A DNA stretch of 38,604 nucleotides from SAR92 clade bacterium (GTDB lineage: Bacteria; Pseudomonadota; Gammaproteobacteria; Pseudomonadales; Porticoccaceae): positions 1 through 38,604 of the forward strand of contig JACNKP010000068.1 in assembly GCA_014381985.1 (NCBI GenBank), in the 5' to 3' direction. Position numbers and translations under genes: made by a program. The notes under the pieces were generated by a model that had not been told where the DNA came from, searched no databases, and saw nothing but the letters and a program-made list of their open reading frames with translations. The stretch's first letter is position 1. Every line of letters starts with the position of its first letter. Below, one piece after another: positions 28,569 to 38,230 of the stretch.

Positions 28569-31500
28569 TTAATCGACAAATGTGCGCGCATTTCTAAAGA
28601 GACGCATCCAGCCACTATCTTCGCCCCATTCTGGCGGATGCCATGAATTAAGGACCGTTCTGAATACTCTTTCAGGGTGAGGCATTAATAGGGTCACTCG
28701 ACCATCCACTGAAGTAACCCCTGTAATGCCATCGGGTGATCCATTAGGGTTTGCCGGATATCGAGCAGCCACCTCTAAATTATTTTCCAGAAACCGCATA
28801 GCGATTTGATCGCTACCTTGCAAGTCCATACGGGCATTGCTCGAAGCAAATTCAGCGCGCCCTTCACCATGGGATACAGCAATTGGCAACACTGACCCGG
28901 CCATGTCACGCAGTAATATCGACGGTGATTTCTCAACTCGCACCAGGGATAAGCGGGCTTCAAATTGCTCTGATTGGTTACGCACAAACCGAGGCCAGCG
29001 TTCTGCCCCGGGAACCAAAGACTTTAAATTACTTAGCATTTGACAACCATTACAGACACCCAGACTAAAAGTATTAGGACGATGGAAAAATCCCTCAAAT
29101 TGATCGCGAAGTTGACTATTAAACAATACTGTTTTAGCCCAACCTTCTCCTGCCCCGAGTACATCACCATAGGAGAATCCTCCACAGGCAACTAGACCGG
29201 AGAACTCATCAAGTGACTTACGCCCCGCTAATAAATCACTCATATGGACATCTACCGCCGTAAAACCTGCACGATCAAACGCCGCTGCCATTTCCATTTG
29301 ACTATTAACTCCCTGCTCTCGCACGATAGCAATGGATGGCCTTACTCCTTTAAGGATATAAGGCGCTGCGACATCGTCATTGGGATCAAAGCTTAGGTCG
29401 GCCGAAAGACCCGGATCAGGAGCAGAAACTCTTGCGAACTCTTGGTCTGCGCACTCCGCATTGTCGCGTAAAACCGCAACCTTGTGCGACGTCTCACTCC
29501 AAGCAGCCTGCAACACAGTGCGCTCATCACTAAACAGAGTTTCGCCGTTATGATTAAATTCGATAGTGTCTGTGCTATTCAAACAACCCACTTTATGCAC
29601 AGTCACACCGACTACAGAAAACCGCTCAACAATCTCATCACTTAAATCAGACTTAACTTGAATGACTGCACCTAACTCTTCACTGAACAAGGCCGCATTA
29701 AGGTTAGCATTTACCCCAAGTAAGTCATCACTGATATCGACCGTTATACCTACATGACCCGCAAAGCTCATTTCAACCAATGTTGCCACCAGACCACCGT
29801 CAGATCGGTCGTGATAGGCCAGTATGTCGCCCTGCTCCATTGAAGCCTGCATGACATTAAAGAAGCCTAACAGTGCATCAGGATCATGTACATCAGGTAC
29901 CGAGTTGCCAAATTCAGAATATACCTGCGCCAGTATCGAACCACCTAACCGGTTAGCCCCCTGACCCAGATCAATCAATAACAACTGTGTATCACCAACG
30001 TCAGTAGCCAATTGAGGCGTTAATGTCTTTCGCACATCTAACACCGGAGAAAATCCAGTGATGATTAACGACATTGGCGAGGTGACAGATTTATCTTCAC
30101 CATCATCTTGCCATGCCGTGCGCATAGACATCGAGTCTTTACCCACTGGAATTGTAATACCTAGTTTGGGACAGAGATCCATCCCAACCGCTTCAACGGT
30201 TCGGAATAACTTTTCATCTTCTCCAGGAGACCCTGCAGCACACATCCAATTTGCCGACAGTCTAATGTCTTTTATATCACCAATACGGGCAGAGCATATG
30301 TTCGTCAAGGCCTCACCAATTGCCATCCGCCCAGATGCAGGGCCACTAACTAATGCTAGCGGCGTTCGCTCGCCCATAGCCATAGCTTCTCCGGCATTAC
30401 TATCATAGGTCAAAGTGGTTACGGCACAGTCAGCAACAGGCACCTGCCAAGGACCCACCATTTGATCTCTTGCCACCATGCCACTAACCGTTCTATCACC
30501 AATGGTGATTAAAAAGCTTTTACTTGCAACAGTTGGGTGGCGTAAGACACGGAATACGGCCTCACCAATATCAATTCCCTCTGCGGTAAAATCGGGACCA
30601 AATTGATCCAGCTTTACGGCGCTACGATGCATTTTAGGGGTCTTACCAAATAAGATAGACATCGGTAAATCGACAGGCTTGTCGCCAAAATGCTCATCAA
30701 CTACGGTGATGCTTTTATCTTCTGTGGCCTCACCGACCACCGCGAACGGACACCTCTCACGCTCACAAATGGCGATAAACCGAGTCAAGTCATCTGGCAT
30801 TACCGCCAAGACATAACGCTCCTGGGCTTCGTTACACCATATTTCAACCGGCGACATGCCCGGCTCATCATTGGGTACGGCTCTTAGATTAAAGCGACCG
30901 CCAGTGCCGCCATCTTTCACTAATTCGGGCAGCGCATTGGATAAACCACCAGCGCCGACATCGTGAATAAAGGCTATGGGATTGATATCTCCCAACTGCC
31001 AACAGGCGTCAATGACTTCTTGACAACGTCGCTCAATTTCCGGATTTTGACGCTGCACCGAAGCAAAATCTAAATCGGCAGAACTGCTGCCTGTGGTCAT
31101 GGAAGACGCCGCACCACCACCCAGACCGATCAACATAGCAGGACCACCTAATACGACTAATTGCGCGCCAGGCTTAAATTCTGGCTTATCAACATGGCCC
31201 TCTCGAATATTGCCATAACCGCCTGCAATCATTATTGGCTTATGGTACCCACGGCGCTCACCCGCAAAGTCAATTTCAAAGGTTCTAAAATAGCCGCATA
31301 TATTCGGACGTCCAAATTCATTATTAAACGCCGCTCCGCCAATAGGGCCTTCCGTCATAATATCTAAGGCAGACACAATTCTATTCGGCTTCCCGTAGTC
31401 AGTCTCCCACGGCTGAATGTAGTCTGGAATTTGGAGGTTGGATACACTAAACCCAACTAACCCAACCTTTGGCTTAGAACCCCTGCCCACTGCGCCTTCA

Positions 31501-32453
31501 TCACGAATTTCGCCGCCTGAGCCTGTTCCGGCGCCAGAATAAGGGGATATTGCCGTAGGATGATTGTGCGTTTCTACTTTCATCAAAAGGTGGACAGGCT
31601 CTTGGCTGTAACCATACTGTTTAGTCACTGGATCAGGATAGAAACGCCCGCCCTGACTACCAGCAACCACGGCCGCATTGTCAGAATAGGCCGATAAAAC
31701 GTTATCGCCATTAACAGCATTAGTATTGCGAATCATACCGAACAACGAATGCTGCTGATCAACGCCGTCAATTGTCCAACTCGCATTGAAAATCTTGTGT
31801 CTACAATGCTCAGAATTCGCCTGAGCAAACATCATTAATTCGGCATCAGAAGGATTGCGCCCCAAGTCGCGAAAACTTGCCACCAAGTAATCCACTTCAT
31901 CATCAGCCAACGCCAAGCCTAAGCTAACATTAGCTAAACGTAGCGTTTCGGCACCCCCATCTAACACGTCAACCACGCTAACCGGAGCCGGCTGTTCATG
32001 CGAAAACAAAGATTCAGCTTGAGCAAAATCAGTTAGGACAGCTTCCACCATGCGATCGCTGAGTAATTCACCCAATATCATTAACTGGTTATCCGAGAGA
32101 GACGTATCAGCCTGGAGGTAATAGGCAATTCCTCGCTCCACCCTCAGCACATTTTTTAAACCACAGTTATGAACAATATCGGTCGCTTTACTAGACCATG
32201 GCGATATGGTTCCCGGGCGTGGAACCACCAATAACAGCACCCCAGCTTTATCAACGTCTTGCTCTTTAGGCCCATACTGAAGAAGGGCTTCAAGGGTTTT
32301 AGACTCATCCGAGGTCAACGGCTCATTCAGGTCAGCAATGTGAATGTATTCAGCGCTTACCGAAGTCACTAAGGGTACTGCAGATTGCAGTTTATATAGT
32401 AATTTTTGTCGCCGAAACGCAGAGAGAGAAGATGCGCCAGAGAGAATCATCAT
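28569..32453 (-). CDS. purL: Phosphoribosylformylglycinamidine synthase PurL
   Basis: PurL converts FGAR to FGAM with glutamine and ATP in purine synthesis. This is the single-chain large type. The start is put at the ATG at 32453 ([14 protein letters not shown]), giving 1294 residues against 1295 in E. coli; the frame from 32477 adds 8 residues without a ribosome binding site. The order is the N-terminal PurS-like domain, a linker, two AIRS-type ATP-binding halves ([21 protein letters not shown] near the first), then the class I glutamine amidotransferase. Its triad is C1134 (GVCNGCQM), H1259 and E1261 (MPHPERVF), which line up with E. coli C1135, H1260 and E1262 and support the chosen start. 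It diverges from mltF. Confidence 0.97.
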   Translation of the reverse strand: MMILSGASSLSAFRRQKLLYKLQSAVPLVTSVSAEYIHIADLNEPLTSDESKTLEALLQYGPKEQDVDKAGVLLLVVPRPGTISPWSSKATDIVHNCGLKNVLRVERGIAYYLQADTSLSDNQLMILGELLSDRMVEAVLTDFAQAESLFSHEQPAPVSVVDVLDGGAETLRLANVSLGLALADDEVDYLVASFRDLGRNPSDAELMMFAQANSEHCRHKIFNASWTIDGVDQQHSLFGMIRNTNAVNGDNVLSAYSDNAAVVAGSQGGRFYPDPVTKQYGYSQEPVHLLMKVETHNHPTAISPYSGAGTGSGGEIRDEGAVGRGSKPKVGLVGFSVSNLQIPDYIQPWETDYGKPNRIVSALDIMTEGPIGGAAFNNEFGRPNICGYFRTFEIDFAGERRGYHKPIMIAGGYGNIREGHVDKPEFKPGAQLVVLGGPAMLIGLGGGAASSMTTGSSSADLDFASVQRQNPEIERRCQEVIDACWQLGDINPIAFIHDVGAGGLSNALPELVKDGGTGGRFNLRAVPNDEPGMSPVEIWCNEAQERYVLAVMPDDLTRFIAICERERCPFAVVGEATEDKSITVVDEHFGDKPVDLPMSILFGKTPKMHRSAVKLDQFGPDFTAEGIDIGEAVFRVLRHPTVASKSFLITIGDRTVSGMVARDQMVGPWQVPVADCAVTTLTYDSNAGEAMAMGERTPLALVSGPASGRMAIGEALTNICSARIGDIKDIRLSANWMCAAGSPGEDEKLFRTVEAVGMDLCPKLGITIPVGKDSMSMRTAWQDDGEDKSVTSPMSLIITGFSPVLDVRKTLTPQLATDVGDTQLLLIDLGQGANRLGGSILAQVYSEFGNSVPDVHDPDALLGFFNVMQASMEQGDILAYHDRSDGGLVATLVEMSFAGHVGITVDISDDLLGVNANLNAALFSEELGAVIQVKSDLSDEIVERFSVVGVTVHKVGCLNSTDTIEFNHNGETLFSDERTVLQAAWSETSHKVAVLRDNAECADQEFARVSAPDPGLSADLSFDPNDDVAAPYILKGVRPSIAIVREQGVNSQMEMAAAFDRAGFTAVDVHMSDLLAGRKSLDEFSGLVACGGFSYGDVLGAGEGWAKTVLFNSQLRDQFEGFFHRPNTFSLGVCNGCQMLSNLKSLVPGAERWPRFVRNQSEQFEARLSLVRVEKSPSILLRDMAGSVLPIAVSHGEGRAEFASSNARMDLQGSDQIAMRFLENNLEVAARYPANPNGSPDGITGVTSVDGRVTLLMPHPERVFRTVLNSWHPPEWGEDSGWMRLFRNARTFVD

Positions 32454-32492
32454 TAATTTGGATCTCGAAATCATCACGGTTGGGAAGTTCGC

Positions 32493-32521
32493 ATTCTAAC
32501 GGAAAAATGAACCTTTTGGCA
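32493..32521 (-). promoter_or_regulatory. Possible purL promoter
   Basis: On the minus strand TAGAAT (32493-32498) forms a fair -10 with CTGCCA about 18 bases upstream as a weak -35. Transcription would start about 33 bases before the purL ATG. I see no PurR-type operator nearby. Confidence 0.35.
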
Positions 32522-32543
32522 GATTGAATTTAGCAAATAATGT
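32516..32543 (+). promoter_or_regulatory. Possible mltF promoter
   Basis: TTGGCA (32516-32521) and TAATGT (32538-32543) are separated by 16 bases on the plus strand, within the divergent purL/mltF gap. The -35 region overlaps that proposed for purL on the other strand, so the two promoters may compete. Confidence 0.4.
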
Positions 32544-32615
32544 ACAATTATTGTCTATCGTTTGTTATTTCTATCCCGACATCAGGTAATTCTTGGGGAC
32601 ACAGACAGAAAAGTG

Positions 32616-34070
32616 ATGCGTCAACGATCAAAAAAAGTCAGGAGAATACGCAACCGCTCAGTTTTGGTTGTGCTTGCGCTTGCTATCATCTTTTATTTTT
32701 CCAGCAGTCAACAAATAACAGATTTAAAGAGAGTACAAAAAAATGGTGAGCTGGTTATGCTCACCATTCCCGGACCTACCACTTATTTTGAAGACGGAAG
32801 GGGCCGAAATGGCTTTGACTATTTAATCGCTAAAGCCTTTGCCGATAGCCTAGGTGTTAACTTGCGAGTTCAACCAAAGCAGAGCCTTCGCAATTTACTT
32901 GTCGCCGTGGGCGGACCTCAAGGTGACTTTGCGGCTGCAAATTTAGTCCCCACCGCAAAACGCAGCCGATCCCTTATGTTTTCAGACCCCTATTTAGAGG
33001 TTACTCAGCAACTGCTGTATCGACGAGGAACTCCGAAACCAAAATCATTGTCAGATATAGACGGTGAACTAGTGGTTGTCACTAGCTCATCCCACAGCGA
33101 GCAACTTAAAAGATTAAGCATAGATATCCCTCAACTCAGGTGGCAAGAGCAAGATGAAATTGAAATGAGCGACCTGATTCGAATGGTCCATACTGGGGAG
33201 ATCAACTATACCGCCGTGGATTCAATCGCCTATTTGGTTAACCGCCATATCTACCCCAACGCTGGACTTGCTCTAGATATTTCAAAACCACAGATGGTAG
33301 CTTGGGCATTTCCCTCACATGAGGATGGGTCGTTACTTAATGCTGCCAACAAATTTCTGGCTGACTACATATCGACGGGTAAAATGGAATCATTAAAGCA
33401 GCAGCTCTTATCTCAAAGTAATAACTTTTCTGTCGCGGACTCAAAACGCCTTGGCAAATTAGTCGCTAAGCGCCTGCCAACCTATGAACCTTTGTTCCGA
33501 GAAAATGCCGAAAAGAACAATCTTGACTGGCACTTGCTCGCAGCAGTGGCTTATCAGGAATCCCACTGGGACCCCAGAGCAAAGTCACCCACCGGTGTTC
33601 GAGGCTTAATGATGCTTACATTGGATACCGCTAAAGAAATGGGGGTATCTAATCGACTTGACGGTGAGCAGAGCATTAAAGGTGGGGCTGCTTATCTCGC
33701 AAAGTTACGAGGTCGACTGCCCGTTAGAATCACCGAACCCGATCGCACCTTACTTGCCTTAGCCGCCTATAATGTGGGTTTTGGGCATCTAGAAGATGCA
33801 CGTATTTTGACTCAGCGAGGAGGTAAAAATCCAGATTTATGGAGTGATGTCAGGCAATCTTTGCCGTTGCTCAGCAAAAAGAAATTCTATTCAACCCTAA
33901 AGTATGGTTATGCCAGGGGAGCTGAGCCAGTGCTCTACGTCGACAACATCCAATACTATAGGAATTACCTAGCCCTTTATTCTCTGCATGTAAAAGATCT
34001 TCCTTCAGAGAAAATAAACGACGTCTTAAGTCAGCCTGAATGGGAACCCAGCAACCTTCCGTCGATTTAA
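32616..34070 (+). CDS. mltF: Membrane-bound lytic transglycosylase MltF
   Basis: MltF cleaves peptidoglycan glycan strands with formation of 1,6-anhydroMurNAc ends. The start is placed at the ATG at 32616; the longer frame begins with an unsupported TTG. This gives 484 residues (E. coli 518). A strongly basic N-terminus precedes a hydrophobic segment (15-28), acting as signal anchor. Then comes a solute-binding (SBP_bac_3) domain at about 42-267 that in the family acts as a regulatory module, and the SLT domain at about 290-445, with the catalytic E315 in AYQESHWDP and the GLMMLT and LAAYNVGFGH motifs. It is usually tied to the outer membrane; here no lipobox is seen. Confidence 0.94.
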   Translation: MRQRSKKVRRIRNRSVLVVLALAIIFYFSSSQQITDLKRVQKNGELVMLTIPGPTTYFEDGRGRNGFDYLIAKAFADSLGVNLRVQPKQSLRNLLVAVGGPQGDFAAANLVPTAKRSRSLMFSDPYLEVTQQLLYRRGTPKPKSLSDIDGELVVVTSSSHSEQLKRLSIDIPQLRWQEQDEIEMSDLIRMVHTGEINYTAVDSIAYLVNRHIYPNAGLALDISKPQMVAWAFPSHEDGSLLNAANKFLADYISTGKMESLKQQLLSQSNNFSVADSKRLGKLVAKRLPTYEPLFRENAEKNNLDWHLLAAVAYQESHWDPRAKSPTGVRGLMMLTLDTAKEMGVSNRLDGEQSIKGGAAYLAKLRGRLPVRITEPDRTLLALAAYNVGFGHLEDARILTQRGGKNPDLWSDVRQSLPLLSKKKFYSTLKYGYARGAEPVLYVDNIQYYRNYLALYSLHVKDLPSEKINDVLSQPEWEPSNLPSI

Positions 34071-34086
34071 TATTACGTCCGTTGAT

Positions 34087-34551
34087 TTACTTTCTTTTCT
34101 CGCGGAAAAAATCCCGCATAACCGCACCGCAGTGATCAGATAGAACACCCCCATGCCAGTCGATAATATGATTGTAATAATCACCATCCATTAACTGCAA
34201 TTGGCTTTGCAAAGCCCCCGCCCGAGGTTCAGCGGCACCAAAAACAATTCGTTTGATACGCGCATGGACCATAGCGCCCACACACATAGTGCACGGTTCT
34301 ATAGTGACATAGAGGTCACAATCTGTGAGTCTATAGTTGTTCAAAAAAATGGCCGCATTACGCATGGCAATGATTTCAGCGTGAGCTGTGGGATCAGTGC
34401 CAGAAATAGGCTGGTTGAAACCCTCTCCGACGACCTCTCCATCTTTCACAACCACCGCACCCACTGGGACCTCCCCAGCCTCGGCAGCCTGCTGCGCTAG
34501 TTCAAGCGCTCTAGCCATATAACTATTATCTATGTTCAATCTAGCACTCAC
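34087..34551 (-). CDS. tadA: tRNA adenosine(34) deaminase TadA
   Basis: TadA deaminates A34 to inosine in the anticodon of tRNA-Arg(ACG) and is essential in most bacteria. Zinc ligands are H57 (TAHAE, with proton-shuttle E59) and C87/C90 (EPCTMC), followed by GAMVHARIKRIVFGA. The start is uncertain: the open frame runs back to 34749 through the heptamer repeats, but that extension (IMDYGLW repeated) is unlike any TadA. Alignment with E. coli (HEYWM against DNSYM) needs some residues before the ATG at 34518, so I chose the GTG at 34551 (154 residues); a TTG at 34539 is also possible. It converges on mltF with a 16-base gap. Confidence 0.93.
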   Translation of the reverse strand: MSARLNIDNSYMARALELAQQAAEAGEVPVGAVVVKDGEVVGEGFNQPISGTDPTAHAEIIAMRNAAIFLNNYRLTDCDLYVTIEPCTMCVGAMVHARIKRIVFGAAEPRAGALQSQLQLMDGDYYNHIIDWHGGVLSDHCGAVMRDFFREKRK

Positions 34552-34829
<278 letters not shown>

Positions 34830-34858
34830 AGGTCATTAGGCATTTTTTATGCTATTCT
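34830..34858 (+). promoter_or_regulatory. Possible promoter of the TonB-dependent receptor gene
   Basis: TATTCT (34853-34858) is a fair -10; AGGTCA at 17 bases upstream is only a weak -35. The following bases are GC-rich (GCGCGCC), and the leader of about 78 bases can fold weakly (CCAC and GTGG around 34868-34882). No Fur box was seen. Confidence 0.35.
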
Positions 34859-34942
34859 GCGCGCCGCCCACGGTTGTAGTGGTGGGGAGATGTAACTTAA
34901 AAACCAACAAAACTTTGTTATCACTTTCTCTAGGGGAGAATT

Positions 34943-37450
34943 ATGAAAACTGTTAATATTTGGAAAATAAACACGATTGCAGCAGCAATCATTGCTGGTG
35001 GCATTGCGCTACCAACAGTGGCAACTGCCGCCGACGCGACGCTAGAAGAGGTCGTTGTAATAGGATCTCGCGGAGCACCCCGCTCTGTAGGCGATTCACC
35101 AGTACCTGTTGACGTAATCAACGCTGAAGAACTAGGTAAAGCAGGCAGTAATGACCTTCTTATGCAACTTCAAAGCGCTGTTCCTTCATTAAACGTTCAC
35201 TTACAGCCTATCAGTGATGCAGCCAGTATGATTCGTCCTGCTAACTTGCGTGGCCTATCTTCAGACAGCACATTGGTCATGGTTAACGGCAAGCGTCGTC
35301 ACCGTGCATCAGTTATTGCCTTTCAGGGCGGTGGTGTTAATGATGGTTCACAGGGTCCAGATATCTCTGTAATTCCAAGTATCGCTCTTAAGCGTGTTGA
35401 GATTCTGCGTGATGGTGCTGCGGCACAGTATGGTTCTGATGCCGTTGCTGGCGTAATCAACTTTATCTTAGATGATTCATCTGAAGGTGGAAGCTTGACT
35501 ATTAAGCAAGGCGAGTACAGCAAGGGTGATGGCGCAAGCACAGTTGTAGCTGGCAAAATTGGTATGCCATTGACTGACGCTGGTTTTATCAACCTTAGCT
35601 TCCAAATGAAAGAGAATGATGCAACTTCACGCAGTGTTCAGCGTCCAGACGCACAGGCTCTTATCGACGCAGGTAATACGTCTGTAACTCTTCCTGCTCA
35701 AATCTGGGGTGCACCGATCATCGATGATGATGTGACTTTCTTCTTTAACTCTGGTTTAGACCTTGGCAACGGCGCAAAAGCGTACGCCTTCGGTAACTAT
35801 TCTGAGCGCGACATCGATGGTGGCTTTTACTACCGTAATCCTGATGGTCGTGGTGGCGTATTCACTAAAGGTGATGGCTCTCGTCTGATTGCTGACGTTA
35901 CAGGCGATATGTCTGGCAACTGTCCAACAGCGCTTGCGCCTTCTGATTATGCGGGTCGTGATGCAGTAATCGCAGATCCCAATTGCTACATTCTTAACCA
36001 AGCAGCACCTGGTGGCTATACACCTCGCTTCACTGGCAACATCACTGACTCATCTTTCACTATGGGAAGAAGCGGTGAGATTGCCTCAGGACCAATGGCT
36101 GGTACTGGCTATGACGTTAGTGGTTCGGTTGGTCGTAACGAAGCTACATTTGGTTTGAACAACACCTTTAACCCATCTATGGGTCCCGACTCTCCACGTG
36201 ACTTTTCTACGGGTAGCTACATTCAGCTAGCCAAGACCTTCAATTTAGATATGTCGAAGGAATACGGTTCTATGAGCGTTGGTTATGGTGCTGAATGGCG
36301 CGAAACTACTTTCTCTGTAATCTCAGGCGAAGAAGCTTCTTGGAAAGCAGGAAAATATGCAGCCCAAGGTTTCAACGTAGGTTCTCATGGTTTTGCAGGT
36401 TTCTCACCTGATTCAGCCGGTGCGTTCTCTCGTCGTAACTATGCAATGTATGTTGATGTTTCAAACCAAGTCTCTGACAATCTATTAGTTCAGGGTGCGG
36501 TTCGTTACGAAGACTACACAACTTTCGGTGACACCACGAACTATAAGTTAGCCTTTAACCTTCAGTTAACTGATAACGTTGCACTGCGTGGATCTCACAG
36601 TACTGGTTTCCGAGCTCCAACTCAGGGCCAGGCTAACGTAGTTAACACTCAGACTACTCTAGTAGACGGTCAATTGACTCAAGCGCAAACGCTACCAAGC
36701 TTCAAGCTGGGCGCAGGTAATCTGCAGCCAGAAGAATCTACAAGCTTTGCATTTGGTGTTGTCGCTACTCTAGGTGAAGTTGAGTTAACGGCTGACTGGT
36801 TCAACATTGAAGTAGACGATCGTATTGCTCTGACTAGTAATGCTGCACCTACTGATGCTCAACGAGCTGCTATGGGCGCTGCTGGCGTTCCTAACCCAGA
36901 GTTGATCGGTGAAGTAAACTACTTCACTAATGATTTCAACACTGAAACTTCAGGATTAGACGTTGTAGCAACTTACAGCACTAACCTTATGGGCGGTTCA
37001 ACTGACTTTAGCGCAGCGTATAACTACACTGATACTGAAGTTTCTGATCAAGGTTCTGTCACTAGCGATAGCAAAGTGAAGCGTTTAGAGGAAGGTCTGC
37101 CGAATCATCGTGCAACTTTCACTATGAACCAGAACTGGGAAGATCTGAGCGCATTTGTTCGTGCTAACTACTTCGGTGAGTACTATGCAGTGCACGCTGA
37201 CTGGTTTGGTACTGACGCTGATTCAGCTATGACAGTTGACGTAGAAGTGACTTACAACCTCACTGATAACTTCAACGTGTCTGTTGGTGCTCAGAACCTC
37301 TTTGATCAAAAAGCAGAGCGCATTGAAGGCTCAGCTGGCGCGGTAGCAGAAGGCGTACCAGGTAACGTACTTGGCGCAATCTACTACGAGACTTCGCCAA
37401 TGGGTATCGAAGGTGCTTACTGGTACATGAAGGCTGGATACAACTTCTAA
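34943..37450 (+). CDS. TonB-dependent outer-membrane receptor
   Basis: An outer-membrane transporter powered by TonB-ExbBD. The 835 residues start with a Sec signal peptide (cleavage near residue 30, VATAA), then a TonB-box-like stretch LEEVVVIGSR (34-43), and a plug domain (about 45-178) with NLRGLSSDSTLVMVNGKRR-like and RVEILRDGAAAQYGSDAVAG motifs. A 22-strand barrel follows, ending in an aromatic residue (KAGYNF), the signal for the BAM complex. The GAAAQYGSDAVAG and LRPANLRG forms are typical of marine gammaproteobacterial receptors. The ligand cannot be told. Codons are strongly biased to CGT, GGT, GCT and ACT, unlike the neighbours, which suggests very high expression. GGGGAG precedes the ATG at 4 bases. 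Two hairpins follow. Confidence 0.95.
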   Translation: MKTVNIWKINTIAAAIIAGGIALPTVATAADATLEEVVVIGSRGAPRSVGDSPVPVDVINAEELGKAGSNDLLMQLQSAVPSLNVHLQPISDAASMIRPANLRGLSSDSTLVMVNGKRRHRASVIAFQGGGVNDGSQGPDISVIPSIALKRVEILRDGAAAQYGSDAVAGVINFILDDSSEGGSLTIKQGEYSKGDGASTVVAGKIGMPLTDAGFINLSFQMKENDATSRSVQRPDAQALIDAGNTSVTLPAQIWGAPIIDDDVTFFFNSGLDLGNGAKAYAFGNYSERDIDGGFYYRNPDGRGGVFTKGDGSRLIADVTGDMSGNCPTALAPSDYAGRDAVIADPNCYILNQAAPGGYTPRFTGNITDSSFTMGRSGEIASGPMAGTGYDVSGSVGRNEATFGLNNTFNPSMGPDSPRDFSTGSYIQLAKTFNLDMSKEYGSMSVGYGAEWRETTFSVISGEEASWKAGKYAAQGFNVGSHGFAGFSPDSAGAFSRRNYAMYVDVSNQVSDNLLVQGAVRYEDYTTFGDTTNYKLAFNLQLTDNVALRGSHSTGFRAPTQGQANVVNTQTTLVDGQLTQAQTLPSFKLGAGNLQPEESTSFAFGVVATLGEVELTADWFNIEVDDRIALTSNAAPTDAQRAAMGAAGVPNPELIGEVNYFTNDFNTETSGLDVVATYSTNLMGGSTDFSAAYNYTDTEVSDQGSVTSDSKVKRLEEGLPNHRATFTMNQNWEDLSAFVRANYFGEYYAVHADWFGTDADSAMTVDVEVTYNLTDNFNVSVGAQNLFDQKAERIEGSAGAVAEGVPGNVLGAIYYETSPMGIEGAYWYMKAGYNF

Positions 37451-37475
37451 TTAATTCGTAATGAATGTTTAGAAG

Positions 37476-37505
37476 TTTAGGTCAGGTCTTACGGCCTGAC
37501 CTAAA
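37476..37505 (+). terminator. First hairpin after the TonB receptor gene
   Basis: Perfect 11-base arms TTTAGGTCAGG and CCTGACCTAAA with an 8-base loop, 26 bases after the stop codon. It lacks a T run; it may protect the 3' end or help the terminator just downstream. Confidence 0.6.
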
Positions 37506-37512
37506 GTCCACT

Positions 37513-37543
37513 AAAAAGGGTGCCAATTGGCACCCTTTTTTTT
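37513..37543 (+). terminator. Intrinsic terminator after the TonB receptor gene
   Basis: Twelve-base arms AAAAAGGGTGCC and GGCACCCTTTTT enclose AATT, with the T run extended to eight. The A run on the other side makes it usable on both strands. It separates the receptor gene from the metal cassette. Confidence 0.92.
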
Positions 37544-37569
37544 GTCCGTAATACTTCACCAAAAAAGGG

Positions 37570-37575
37570 TTGACA
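37570..37575 (+). promoter_or_regulatory. -35 element of the metal cassette promoter
   Basis: A perfect TTGACA. The best -10 at 16 bases is TACCCT (37592-37597), which is poor and lies inside the palindrome described next. Transcription would start at about 37604, making the first gene leaderless or nearly so. Confidence 0.5.
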
Positions 37576-37589
37576 AAAAAACTCAAACG

Positions 37590-37608
37590 TATACCCTAGG
37601 GGGGTATG
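37590..37608 (+). promoter_or_regulatory. CsoR-like operator overlapping promoter and start codon
   Basis: The sequence TATACCCTAGGGGGGTATG is an imperfect palindrome (ATACCC and GGGTAT arms) rich in a central G run. It closely resembles operators of CsoR-family copper-sensing repressors, such as that of copZA in Bacillus subtilis, which I recall as TACCCTACGGGGGTATGG. It covers the presumed -10 and ends in the ATG of the downstream gene. No csoR-type gene lies in the window. Confidence 0.55.
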
Positions 37609-38205
37609 AGAGTCCTAATTATTATTCTATGCGTACTATTGTCTTCAGCCTGCTTTTCAAGGCCCATTTCCTATGTCGGCGGGCATACTCTAATGGCCAA
37701 CTCCGGCTCTCTGACAGACAATATCTACTGGCACTACACACCAAATATTAACTACTCTGTAGGTCTGGACTATCAGAGAGACAAAGTCAGCAACGAATAC
37801 TTTCCCTCAGCCAGATTTACCTACCTGATAAACCGTAAAAACACCGCAAAATCTCAGCGCAACCTATACCTTAAGACAGGCGTTGGTCTAAATGACAGCA
37901 ACAACCATTTTTATTCGCTGGCCGGTGATTGGGAGACAAGACGACTCTTTACTAGCTTCTCAGTTAAGCAGTCTTCGGGGGCCGGCTATGTTATGTTCGA
38001 ACAGTCAGTCAAAGTTGGTGTTGCGCCTTATCTGGGCGACTATGGCGACCTTCATACATGGCTTATGGTTGAAACAAAGAAAAATGATTTAGGCAACAAA
38101 CGAATCACCTACCCAGTACTAAGGCTGTTTAAAGGCGGTGCGCTGATTGAAATGAGCTATCACAAAAAAACTGATTGGGACGTACATCTAATGTACCGGT
38201 TCTAA
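37606..38205 (+). CDS. Secreted barrel-like protein of unknown family
   Basis: I do not recognise this 199-residue protein. Residues 1-19 form a signal peptide (a Cys at 16 follows SSA, an imperfect lipobox, so lipoprotein processing is possible but not convincing). The rest is rich in alternating polar and aromatic segments with short turns (NYSVGLDYQRDK, LYLKTGVGLNDSNN, HLMYRF), ending in Phe, as in small outer-membrane beta barrels of 8 to 10 strands. The ATG overlaps the CsoR-like palindrome; no upstream start is possible because an in-frame TAG lies in the operator. There is no ribosome binding site at normal spacing, which agrees with a leaderless message. A heavy-metal protein gene follows after 25 bases, so a role in metal response is inferred. 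Confidence 0.8.
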   Translation: MRVLIIILCVLLSSACFSRPISYVGGHTLMANSGSLTDNIYWHYTPNINYSVGLDYQRDKVSNEYFPSARFTYLINRKNTAKSQRNLYLKTGVGLNDSNNHFYSLAGDWETRRLFTSFSVKQSSGAGYVMFEQSVKVGVAPYLGDYGDLHTWLMVETKKNDLGNKRITYPVLRLFKGGALIEMSYHKKTDWDVHLMYRF

Positions 38206-38230
38206 TCATTAACCAAGAGAAGAGAAAATT

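Noticed and set aside
37570-37610. MerR/CueR-type promoter
   Set aside because: Such promoters need a dyad between a -35 and -10 spaced 19-20 bases apart; here the dyad covers the -10 and start codon, and no -10 lies beyond it at a usable distance.
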